Position numbers and translations under genes: made by a program
NCBI RefSeq assembly: GCF_009909155.2
Contig: NZ_JAAAPM020000004.1
Span: 62,001 to 126,000 of the forward strand
DNA: 64,000 bases
Direction of reading: 5' to 3'
Source of the DNA: Flavobacterium undicola
GTDB lineage: Bacteria; Bacteroidota; Bacteroidia; Flavobacteriales; Flavobacteriaceae
Shown here: in pieces, positions 53,265-60,627 of the stretch
Layout: each line of letters begins with the position of its first letter
Position numbering within the stretch: the first letter of the stretch is position 1
The notes under the pieces: generated by a model
The model's database searches: none
The model's input: only the letters and a program-made list of their open reading frames with translations
What the model was told of the DNA's origin: nothing

Positions 53265-54743
53265 TTACGTTTTAGATTTTATAGAAATAGGTAAGCTGTA
53301 TAGTGTTCGAACAGCTTCTCCATTTATAGTTCCAGGATTCCATTTAGGAGATAATTTTAAAACCCGTACTGCTTCATCTCCTGCTCCATGACCAAAGTTG
53401 TCTCGAAGTATTTTATAATTAGATAAAGTCCCATCTGCCTCAATAATAAATGTTAAGTAAACTTTTCCTGTTAACTTTACCTCTTCAGGTGTTTTAGGTG
53501 TTATGAAATTTTCGCCTACAAATTTATAGAAAGCCTCCATGCCTCCCGGATATTCTGGATTTTCTGTTAATCCGGCTGTACTGTAGATTGCACTAGGATC
53601 TTGGTTTTTTGTTTTAACATTTTTTGGGTCAAATTCATCAATGATGAATGTTTTAGGTTCCTCTTTTTCTGTTTTTTCTATAATTTCTTTTTCAGATAAG
53701 GGTTTGTCATTGTTATTACGAATAACTAATGGTGGAGCAAGTTTTTTTTGTTTCGCGGTTAAATCGGAATATTTTTTCTTTGCAACTACTTTTCCTTTTT
53801 CATCTTTAATTTCGAAAGTAGTTTTCTTGTAATATGCTTCTCCATTCACGTAAATATTCTTTCCATCTTTTTGTGGGGTTTCTTGTGCTACTACTTTGGT
53901 ACATACAGAAAGTACAAGTGTTGTCAATAATGGAATTAGAATTCCCTTTTTTAAGAATGCTCTTGATGCGGATGCGGTTTTTGTCATCATAATTAATCTT
54001 TTTTTGGTTACTGAATAATTTAAATTACTGGCCAGGTAATAGGTTGGGTTCGCGTTTGCTTTAGATAAAAGTAAATTTTGGTAAAACGGAACATTTTTAT
54101 GCGATTTCACGACTTTCTCGTCAGCAAGGAATTCGTGGTTGAGTTGGATTGCTTTTTTATAGAAAATAAATAGGGGATTGAACCAAAAAATTACTTTTAA
54201 TATTTCGATAAATAAAATATCTAAAGTATGTTTTTGATTTACATGAATTAACTCGTGGGTGTATAATTCGTCTTCAATTTTTCGATCATGATAATCCGAT
54301 TCATTGATGAAAATATGATTTAAGAAGGTATAAGGAAGTGTTTTTTCTTTTACTAAAACCAGCTTTGCATTTTTGTAATTAATGGTTGGATTCGTTTTTG
54401 TTCTAGTGTTCAATTTCCAAATGTTTAAAACGAACCGAAGTAATAGTGCCAAAGTAATTACTCCATACAGACTCCAAGCGGCTATCAGCCAATAATTAGT
54501 AGGATCTTCAATGATAGGCATACTAGTTATTTTTTCCATTGGAATAACACTAGGAGTAGTTTCCTGATGGGGAATTTCCTGAATTATTTCGATAGTTATA
54601 AAAGGAATGGTGAATGAAAACAGCAAGCTAAACAATAAGTAAAACCTATTGAACTGATGCATTTTTTCTTTTTCCAAAAACAAAAAATAGGCGATCAAAA
54701 GAACACCTAAACTAAGACTGGATTTGATTAGAAAGTCGGTCAT
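53265..54743 (-). CDS. M56 family (BlaR1-like) membrane metallopeptidase fused to a TonB C-terminal domain
   Basis: This 492-residue protein has membrane segments near 5-22, 33-52, 83-105 and 264-283, and a cytosolic M56 protease with H163-E-L-I-H167 and N-H203-E-F-L-A-D-E (third zinc ligand region). A periplasmic C-terminal part (about 390-490: GGMEAFYKFVGENFITPKTPEEVKLTGKVYLTFIIEADGT) is a TonB C-terminal domain instead of a penicillin-binding sensor. BlaR1 relatives cleave the BlaI repressor on sensing a signal. Here the signal may relate to TonB-type contacts. The gene overlaps blaI by 4 bases. Confidence 0.9.
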   Translation of the reverse strand: MTDFLIKSSLSLGVLLIAYFLFLEKEKMHQFNRFYLLFSLLFSFTIPFITIEIIQEIPHQETTPSVIPMEKITSMPIIEDPTNYWLIAAWSLYGVITLALLLRFVLNIWKLNTRTKTNPTINYKNAKLVLVKEKTLPYTFLNHIFINESDYHDRKIEDELYTHELIHVNQKHTLDILFIEILKVIFWFNPLFIFYKKAIQLNHEFLADEKVVKSHKNVPFYQNLLLSKANANPTYYLASNLNYSVTKKRLIMMTKTASASRAFLKKGILIPLLTTLVLSVCTKVVAQETPQKDGKNIYVNGEAYYKKTTFEIKDEKGKVVAKKKYSDLTAKQKKLAPPLVIRNNNDKPLSEKEIIEKTEKEEPKTFIIDEFDPKNVKTKNQDPSAIYSTAGLTENPEYPGGMEAFYKFVGENFITPKTPEEVKLTGKVYLTFIIEADGTLSNYKILRDNFGHGAGDEAVRVLKLSPKWNPGTINGEAVRTLYSLPISIKSKT

Positions 54744-55111
54744 TTTTTCTTTTTTTGAAGTTCTACATCGATGATTTTTTTTAATTCTTCTAATTCCGTT
54801 TCGGACAAATTAGTTTCTTTGGTGAAAAATGATGCAAATTGCGAAGCCGAATTATTAAAAAAATTACTAATCAATCCGTTGACATGTTTCGAGAAATAAT
54901 CTGATTTTTTGACCAATGGATAATATTCTCTTGAGTTACCATATTCAGTATAAGCGACGAATTTTTTATCAATCATGCGTTTTAATAAAGTGGCAACCGT
55001 AGTCGTTTTAGGTTTTGGTTCTGGAAAAGCTTCGAGCAAGTCTTTCATGAAGGCTTTCTCTAGTTTCCAAAGGTGTTCCATTAATTGTTCTTCTGAATTG
55101 GATAGTTGCAT
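54740..55111 (-). CDS. BlaI/MecI/CopY family repressor
   Basis: This 123-residue winged-helix repressor starts LSNSEEQLMEHLWKLEKAFMKDLLEAFPEPKPKTTTVATLLKRMIDKKFVAYTEYGNSREYYPLV (DNA-binding half). A helical dimerisation half follows with the segment where M56 proteases cut relatives. It is translated with the M56 gene (4-base overlap) and lies 18 bases after the lipoprotein gene. A TACAAATGTA operator, the known core for this family, is upstream of the lipoprotein gene, so the operon is probably autorepressed. Confidence 0.92.
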   Translation of the reverse strand: MQLSNSEEQLMEHLWKLEKAFMKDLLEAFPEPKPKTTTVATLLKRMIDKKFVAYTEYGNSREYYPLVKKSDYFSKHVNGLISNFFNNSASQFASFFTKETNLSETELEELKKIIDVELQKKKK

Positions 55112-55129
55112 ATTGATGTTTTATTAAAA

Positions 55130-55549
55130 TTATTTTATTTCTTCTGAGACTACTTTTCCTTTGTTATAGTTACGAGTTATTGTTAGCTTACCTTTGAAGT
55201 CATAATATTTCCAGATTCCAGAATAGTACCAATGTAGTTTTTTCGTGTTTTGGTCAAGTTGTGTATTTCCTTTGGATTCTAGTTTTCTGTTTTCATGGAA
55301 CAATTTAAGCTTACAAAAGTTTTTATGATAAAGCTCTTTTTTAATCAGTTTACCGTTTAGATAGTATTTCCATTTTTTTATTGGATCATCATTTTTATAG
55401 GTTCCAATGGATTTATAGTGCGCGCTATCTATTGAGTAATTTTCAATCCATAATCCTTGTCTTTTTTTATTTATAGTATGATTCGTTGTTTTTGTTTTAC
55501 AAGAATTCAAGCTAATAATTGCAACTAAAAGGATAAAGATTTTCTTCAT
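55130..55549 (-). CDS. MORN-like repeat lipoprotein
   Basis: This 139-residue lipoprotein has a signal peptide ending S-L-N-S-C17. The mature part has repeats of the YwqK/MORN type: GLWIENYSIDSAHYKSIGTYKNDDPIKKWKYYLNGKLIKKELY and later WKYYDFKGKLTITRNYNKGKVV. MORN-like repeats are beta-hairpin modules often found at the cell surface. It heads the operon lipoprotein-blaI-M56. As first gene under the BlaI operator, it may be the effector or sensor partner of the M56 protease, but that is inference. Confidence 0.75.
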   Translation of the reverse strand: MKKIFILLVAIISLNSCKTKTTNHTINKKRQGLWIENYSIDSAHYKSIGTYKNDDPIKKWKYYLNGKLIKKELYHKNFCKLKLFHENRKLESKGNTQLDQNTKKLHWYYSGIWKYYDFKGKLTITRNYNKGKVVSEEIK

Positions 55550-55569
55550 TTGCTCTACATAGTAAAAGT

Positions 55570-55607
55570 TTACTCTACAAATGTAGAGTAATAAATTGAA
55601 TATCCAA
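55570..55607 (-). promoter_or_regulatory. Promoter with overlapping BlaI-type operator
   Basis: On the minus strand TTG (55607-55605), 19 bases, then TACATTTG (55585-55578) gives a full consensus match. A 22-base palindrome at 55570-55591 (TTACTCTACA-AA-TGTAGAGTAA) has the BlaI/CopY core TACAnnTGTA and covers the -7 box exactly. A weaker half-like site TACATAGTA lies between it and the start codon. Confidence 0.85.
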
Positions 55608-55615
55608 ATTTTTTA

Positions 55616-55654
55616 CAAAAAAAATCCGTTCACTCAGTTTAGAATGAACGGATT
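55616..55654 (-). terminator. Terminator of the M20 dipeptidase gene
   Basis: Arms AATCCGTTCA (55623-55632) and TGAACGGATT (55645-55654) are perfect. On the minus strand they are followed by a T-run. Confidence 0.88.
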
Positions 55655-55667
55655 AAAAATATTTTTT

Positions 55668-55693
55668 CTTTGTGACTTAGTGCCTTTGTGGCA
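55668..55693. repeat. Short array of CTTTGTG/CTTAGTG units
   Basis: CTTTGTGA, CTTAGTGC and CTTTGTGGCA stand in tandem, directly after the dipeptidase stop. They are the same family as the arrays at 32172 and 34608. Confidence 0.7.
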
Positions 55694-55697
55694 AAAT

Positions 55698-57086
55698 CTA
55701 TTTTGAAAGCTCCACAAAATATTTATAAAACAACGGAATGGTTTCGATTCCTTTTAAATAATTGAAAATTCCAAAATGTTCGTTGGGAGAATGAATGGCG
55801 TCGCTGTCTAGTCCAAATCCCATCAGAATGGTTTTACTTTTTAGTTCTTTTTCGAATAAGGCTACAATGGGAATACTTCCGCCTGAACGCACCGGAATGG
55901 CAGGAATTCCAAAGGTTTCGGTGTAGGCCATATTAGCGGCTTTATAACCAATGCTGTCAATAGGGGTTACATATCCCTGACCGCCGTGATGCGGAGTTAC
56001 TTTTACCGTAACCGCTTTGGGAGCAATAGCGATAAAATGTTTCGTGAATAATTCGGTGATTTCTTCCCAGTCTTGATTCGGAACCAGTCGCATCGAAATT
56101 TTGGCGAAAGCCTTAGACGGAATCACGGTTTTGGCACCTTGACCGGTGTAGCCGCCCCAAATTCCGTTGACATCCAGCGTAGGACGAATGGCGTTTCTTT
56201 CATTGGTAACATAGCCTTCTTCGCCATAGACATCCTTTAAATCGAGTGCTTTTTTGTACTCTTCGATATCGAAAGGCGCTTTTGCCATTTCGGCTCTTTC
56301 TTTCAGCGATAATTCTTCGACCTTATCATAAAATCCCGGGATAGTAATGCGATTGTTTTCGTCGTGAAGTGAAGCAATCATTTTGCTTAGAATATTAATG
56401 GGATTGGCTACAGCTCCACCGTACAATCCCGAATGTAAATCCCTGTTAGGTCCTGTGATTTCGACTTCAACATAACTCAAACCGCGTAATCCTGTGGTTA
56501 TAGAGGGCTGTTGATTTGAAATCATTCCGGTGTCTGAAATTAAAATGACATCGTTTTTTAGTTTTTCTTTATTGTTTTCGACAAAGCTTTTTAAGTTAAC
56601 GCTGCCTACTTCTTCTTCGCCTTCAATCATGAATTTTACGTTGCAAGGCAGGGTTTTGCTCTGGATCATGTATTCGAATGCTTTGACGTGCATGTACATT
56701 TGGCCTTTGTCATCACAAGCCCCACGGGCAAAAATAGCGCCTTCAGGATGAATGTCGGTTTTTTTGATTACGGGTTCAAATGGAGGAGAGGTCCAAAGTT
56801 CCATAGGGTCGGGCGGTTGTACGTCGTAATGACCATAAACTAAAACCGTTGGTAAATTAGGATCGATTATTTTTTCGGCATAAACAATAGGGTAGCCGTC
56901 GGTTTCACATATTTCGACATTATCACAGCCGGCTTTCTCCAGACTTCGTTTTACGGCTTCGGAGGTGTCAATTACATCTTGGGAATAAGCAGAGTCAGCA
57001 CTTACAGATGGAATTTTTAATAGTTCAATTAATTCGTTGATAAAACGCTCTTTGTTTTGTTGGATGTAATTTGTAATGTTTTCCAT
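55698..57086 (-). CDS. M20 family dipeptidase
   Basis: This 462-residue zinc peptidase is of the carnosinase-like M20 type. Metal and catalytic positions are H86 and D88 (VYGHYDVQPPDP), D125/D126 (GACDDKGQ), the E157-E158 pair (EGEEEVGS), an Asp in LISDTGM, and a late His in DAIHSPNEHFG. It cleaves dipeptides in the cytosol. There is no signal peptide. Length and domain order (catalytic, lid with GLRGLSYVEVEITGPNRDLHSGLYGG, catalytic) are normal. It is monocistronic. Confidence 0.93.
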   Translation of the reverse strand: MENITNYIQQNKERFINELIELLKIPSVSADSAYSQDVIDTSEAVKRSLEKAGCDNVEICETDGYPIVYAEKIIDPNLPTVLVYGHYDVQPPDPMELWTSPPFEPVIKKTDIHPEGAIFARGACDDKGQMYMHVKAFEYMIQSKTLPCNVKFMIEGEEEVGSVNLKSFVENNKEKLKNDVILISDTGMISNQQPSITTGLRGLSYVEVEITGPNRDLHSGLYGGAVANPINILSKMIASLHDENNRITIPGFYDKVEELSLKERAEMAKAPFDIEEYKKALDLKDVYGEEGYVTNERNAIRPTLDVNGIWGGYTGQGAKTVIPSKAFAKISMRLVPNQDWEEITELFTKHFIAIAPKAVTVKVTPHHGGQGYVTPIDSIGYKAANMAYTETFGIPAIPVRSGGSIPIVALFEKELKSKTILMGFGLDSDAIHSPNEHFGIFNYLKGIETIPLFYKYFVELSK

Positions 57087-57156
57087 TGATTGTGCTGGGT
57101 TTTGATACTTTCAAAAATACAAAAAACAGAATTATAATTTTTTTTAATTTTTTACT

Positions 57157-57185
57157 TTGAATATTGGAACTTATCATTATATTTG
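57157..57185 (+). promoter_or_regulatory. Promoter of tRNA-Leu
   Basis: TTG (57157-57159), 18 bases, TATATTTG (57178-57185). The tRNA starts 14 bases downstream. Confidence 0.7.
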
Positions 57186-57198
57186 CACCCACAATTGA

Positions 57199-57280
57199 GC
57201 GGATATGGTGAAATTGGTAGACATGCCAGACTTAGGATCTGGTGCCGCAAGGCGTGTAGGTTCGAGTCCTATTATCCGCA
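57199..57280 (+). tRNA. tRNA-Leu (TAG)
   Basis: This 82-base class II tRNA has acceptor GCGGATA / TATCCGC with A73, anticodon stem CCAGA / TCTGG, loop CTTAGGA (anticodon TAG), a short variable arm (TGCCGCAAGGCGT) and T arm GTAGG-TTCGAGT-CCTAT. CCA is not encoded. Confidence 0.96.
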
Positions 57281-57284
57281 CTTT

Positions 57285-57324
57285 AAAACCCAAAATACTA
57301 ATTTTTAGTATTTTGGGTTTTTTG
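57285..57324 (+). terminator. Terminator of tRNA-Leu
   Basis: AAAACCCAAAATACTA pairs with TAGTATTTTGGGTTTT around a short loop, then a T-run. It also lies at the end of the convergent small gene at 57343. Confidence 0.9.
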
Positions 57325-57342
57325 TTTTTCGGGATTTATTTT

Positions 57343-57600
57343 TTAAATAAGCCATTTTATAAATGTGTTTTTTGCAAAATATAAGAACCCTGAAATTTCT
57401 TGATGATAATGATGTAGTAAGTTTGGCTCCAATTGTTGAGCCAAATGATATAGATACAAAATCACTTTGATGATTTTTGCTGTTTCTTGATCTTTTTTAA
57501 AACGTTTGTTTTTTCTTTTTAGTCTTTTTTTTACCGATGTGGTAATTTTGTTTTGTAGCTGTTCGGACGTGTCCTGGATAAATCGAACTGTTGCAATCAT
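57343..57600 (-). CDS. Small basic protein of unknown function
   Basis: This 85-residue protein starts at ATG 57600 (MIATVRFIQDTSEQLQNKI); a TTG nine codons upstream is possible. It is Lys/Arg-rich in the first half (TSVKKRLKRKNKRFKKDQETAKIIKVILYLYHLAQQLEPNLL) and mainly helical. No motif or family is recognised. It lies between tRNA-Leu and the frameshifted unknown gene, in a region with accessory character. Confidence 0.5.
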   Translation of the reverse strand: MIATVRFIQDTSEQLQNKITTSVKKRLKRKNKRFKKDQETAKIIKVILYLYHLAQQLEPNLLHHYHQEISGFLYFAKNTFIKWLI

Positions 57601-57682
57601 AATAATTAATAATTGATTAGAGTGCAAAGCTTTTAATACTCTTGTTTCGTTTGAAGTACGAAATTGTACTGTTTACGGTACG

Positions 57683-58977
57683 CTATTTATTTTGTAGTTT
57701 AAACCATTCTAAAGCAGTTGAATAGTCTTTTTTTCTTTGTGAGTTTGTGGTTTGTGTTTTGGTTTTTATTTTAGAAAAATCCTCCTCGTATTCCTTAATG
57801 AACCAAAGCCTAAATGGTGCGGGTTTTTGGTGTATGAATTTGTCTTCAAATAAACATCTGTAATAATAACTTAAATCTTCATAACGTCCTGTTGTGTTTT
57901 TTTGCTTTACGAATTCATTTAAGATATGTTCAAACAAATCAAAACCATTATTCGAAAACATTTCGCCGTATTTTTCTTTTATGATTATTGTGTTTTTTTT
58001 AACTGTTGAGGTGTCGAGCAAATCGAACGGTTCGGGCTCTTTTTCTTCAGAAATTAAATTCAAAAATATTTTATGAAATATCTCATGAATGTTATTTGTT
58101 TTAAAAAGCACATATTCGTAATCTTTTTGTTCAAGAGTGCGAATAGTGACTGAATACTCGAATTTAGTTAACTTATTGCTTTGTAGATGAAAATCAAATA
58201 GTAGTAAACTGTGGGCTTTATATTCATCAGGAATTCTATCAAATGTAGTCTCAATATCATTCAGTATATCTATTTTAACTTTTGATTGTTTGATAAGTAT
58301 ATCTTGACAATAATCGTTATGTTTTCTATTAAGCTCCACTAATAAATTTAAATCTGAATTTTTGCTTAATTCATAAATTGTATGTCTTATCTCAAAATCA
58401 CTTAATTTCTCACCACTTTCGAAAAAAGTCAATAGGTTACTTTTCTTAATCTTGGTCTTTTTTGGTTCAAGTTTTTGGAGTTGGTCAATATCAATATCTA
58501 TGCTTTTAATTATTTCTTCAAGAAATTCAATTTCGTAATAACATAGTTTCCCTTTGATAATACTATATAACCCCGATAAATCAACTAAAAAGTTGTTTTG
58601 TCAAAATCATCAATCATATTTTGAGCTATTAACATACTGTCTTCTACAACCGATTTAGGAATATCTCGAATAATGCCATTTTCATCAAACCAAAACTTTC
58701 TTATTGATTCTCTTTCTGTATGTAATCGAGTTATTTCAGAATATATTTGCGTATTCACATATTCTTTTATGTGGTCTAATGCTAATTCACATTGTAAAAA
58801 AAATTCGTCTTTTGTGATAAAATCTTCTCGTTCTGCTACTTTTTGTTTTCGAATTAGTATTTTTCGAAATAATTCCATTTGCAAATCAAACATAGGTTCT
58901 GCGGGTTCGCTAGCAACTGGATTTTTTGTTTCGAAATATGTATCTGTGATTAAGTATAAATACTGTTGTCTGTCCAT
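57683..58977 (-). pseudogene. Unknown gene split by one missing base (about 431 codons)
   Basis: The first part (58977-58585) reads MDRQQYLYLITDTYFETKNPVASEPAEP through QNMIDDFDKTTF and then a stop. Adding one T to the run of five at about 58589-58593 joins it without a break to FLVDLSGLYSIIKGKLCYYEIEFLEEIIKS and on through FFESGEKLSDF to ALEWFKLQNK at 57683. The second part has no ATG near its beginning, only a TTG at 58432, which supports a single damaged gene. Programmed slippage or a sequence error remain possible. I do not recognise the family. The protein is soluble, mainly helical, with no signal peptide. Confidence 0.75.
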
Positions 58978-59007
58978 TATTCTGTTCTGTATTAAATATA
59001 GATTTCA

Positions 59008-59322
59008 TTATGCAATTTGGATGGATAATCCTAATGCATTGATTATTTGGACAAAATTTGAAATTTGTAAATCAGTTTTACCTTGTTCTATTTTAGCAAT
59101 ATAGGCGCGTTCTTTGCCTATTTGGTCGGCTAATTGTTGTTGTGTTAAATTTTTTTCTTTGCGTTTCTCTTTTATCAATTCGCCATAATAAAAAGACAAT
59201 GTTTTTTTTGTAAACTCCTCTCTTTCGGCTGTGCCTTGCTTGCCATATTTTTCGTCTAAATAGTCATTGGCTGTAGGCAACTCTCTTTTTATTCTTTCTA
59301 AATCAAGTTTTGGTCTTGCCAT
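59008..59322 (-). CDS. XRE/HigA-type antitoxin
   Basis: This 104-residue DNA-binding protein has a helix-turn-helix in its C-terminal half (LIKEKRKEKNLTQQQLADQIGKERAYIAKIEQGKTDLQISNFVQIINALG) after a helical N-terminus. It overlaps the preceding toxin gene by 25 bases. Gene order is toxin first, antitoxin second, as in higBA systems. The antitoxin would neutralise the toxin and repress the operon. It is probably functional, since both frames are intact. Confidence 0.88.
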   Translation of the reverse strand: MARPKLDLERIKRELPTANDYLDEKYGKQGTAEREEFTKKTLSFYYGELIKEKRKEKNLTQQQLADQIGKERAYIAKIEQGKTDLQISNFVQIINALGLSIQIA

Positions 59323-59642
59323 TTTTCTAAAATTTTGATTGCTGATTTTATTTGTTTGTGATAATCTTTTGTAGATTTTTTTATAAATCCATTTAATAAC
59401 AAAATATTTCTACTTTGGGTTATGTTGTCGTGGTCTATTGTAAAAACAATAATTCGATATTCGTTATTGACCTGTACTCGCATTTCATAGAAATCGGTGT
59501 TGATTAATTTTTTTGCTATTTTGGTATTAATTACGGCTTGTGTTGTTATTATTTCTACTAGGTAATCTATTTTATCCGTTACATTGGTTTCTGAATTGTT
59601 TAAAAAATCTATAAATTCCGGTGTTTTGAATATTGTCCTCAT
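59298..59642 (-). CDS. RelE/HigB-type toxin
   Basis: This 114-residue protein of the phage-derived Gp49/HigB-like RelE superfamily has core strands in KLINTDFYEMRVQVNNEYRIIVFTIDHDNITQSRNILLLNGFIKKSTKDYHKQIKSAIKILEKW (about 45-109). Relatives cut mRNA on the ribosome. It is the first gene of the pair. On the minus strand a -7 box TACATTTG (59666-59659) and an inverted repeat GTAAC-N6-GTTAC (59664-59679) lie upstream and fit an autoregulated promoter. Confidence 0.85.
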   Translation of the reverse strand: MRTIFKTPEFIDFLNNSETNVTDKIDYLVEIITTQAVINTKIAKKLINTDFYEMRVQVNNEYRIIVFTIDHDNITQSRNILLLNGFIKKSTKDYHKQIKSAIKILEKWQDQNLI

Positions 59643-59658
59643 TGTTATGAGTCTTCTA

Positions 59659-59679
59659 CAAATGTAACGAATTAGTTAC
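59659..59679 (-). promoter_or_regulatory. -7 box and candidate operator of the higBA-like pair
   Basis: TACATTTG on the minus strand (59666-59659) overlaps GTAAC (59664-59668), which pairs as an inverted repeat with GTTAC (59675-59679). No good TTG is at -33. Confidence 0.5.
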
Positions 59680-59826
59680 TGTTTTTTTTATTTTGTTTCT
59701 TTTTTTAATATTTCTGTTTATGGGTTTGGTCTTTGCTTAGTTATTATAAAGCTACATAAATAAATTGACGTTTGAGTCTTTGTCCAGTCCTGAAAAAGGG
59801 ATACGGTATTAATAAAAAATTAAATG

Positions 59827-59834
59827 TATTTTTG
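59827..59834 (+). promoter_or_regulatory. -7 box upstream of deoC
   Basis: TATTTTTG fits TAnnTTTG, 31 bases before the deoC ATG. Confidence 0.45.
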
Positions 59835-59864
59835 TCTTTCAACTACAAATGCTGAAAGCAATAC

Positions 59865-60608
59865 ATGGATATTAGACCCTTTATAGATTCAACTTATTTA
59901 AAAACGGCTTCGCAGGCGGTACTAGACGAAAACCAAAATCAGCTTGTCGTAGAGACTTTTATCAGAGAAGCTATTGAAGAGCGTTTTAAACTCATCATGA
60001 TTCGCCCTGAAATGGTTGCTATAGCCAAGAAAATGATTACAGAATCGGAATCCAATCTCCAAATAGGAACTGTAATCGATTTTCCCCAAGGGCAATCCAG
60101 TATTGAAGAAAAGTTACGCGAAGCCATTCAGGCGATTGCTGATGGTGCTGACGAATTGGATTTTGTATGCAATTATGAAGCTTTTAAAAATGGTAATGTA
60201 GATTTGGTAAAAGAAGAAATTCTAAGAGGAACTCAATTAGCATTGGATAACAATAAAATAATTAAATGGATTATTGAAGTTGCCGCTTTGGGTGATAAAC
60301 AAATAATTCAGTTGTCGGCTTTGATAAAAAATGTTGTCATGGCTAATTTTAAAGAATCGGATTATGCTGCTGTTTTTGTAAAGTCTTCCACGGGTTTTTA
60401 TCAAACCAGCAATAATGAGCCTAACGGAGCCACCATTCCTTCGGTAATTATGATGATCGAAAACGCATCGCCACTTTCAGTAAAAGCAGCTGGTGGAGTA
60501 CGAACGTATGAAGATGCAGTGGAGATGATTAAATTAGGTGTTAAACGCATTGGGACATCGGCAGCAAAAGCAATTGTAAATGGAGAAAACAATAAAAATG
60601 AGTATTAA
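59865..60608 (+). CDS. deoC: Deoxyribose-phosphate aldolase
   Basis: This 247-residue TIM-barrel enzyme splits 2-deoxyribose 5-phosphate to glyceraldehyde 3-phosphate and acetaldehyde, in nucleoside breakdown. The Schiff-base lysine is K173 in AAVFVKSSTGF. GTVIDFPQGQSS, ADELDFVCNYEAFKNG and SVKAAGGVRTYEDAVEMIKLGVKRIGTSAA are typical. Its end overlaps possible upstream starts of the next gene, and the true ATG of that gene is 20 bases downstream. The two are probably co-transcribed. Confidence 0.93.
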   Translation: MDIRPFIDSTYLKTASQAVLDENQNQLVVETFIREAIEERFKLIMIRPEMVAIAKKMITESESNLQIGTVIDFPQGQSSIEEKLREAIQAIADGADELDFVCNYEAFKNGNVDLVKEEILRGTQLALDNNKIIKWIIEVAALGDKQIIQLSALIKNVVMANFKESDYAAVFVKSSTGFYQTSNNEPNGATIPSVIMMIENASPLSVKAAGGVRTYEDAVEMIKLGVKRIGTSAAKAIVNGENNKNEY

Positions 60609-60627
60609 AAGAAGGGTTATAAACGAT

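Noticed and set aside
57683..58977. RteC-type regulator of a conjugative element
   Set aside because: Length and helical character are roughly compatible, but the RteC motifs that I remember are not visible, and no transfer genes are nearby.
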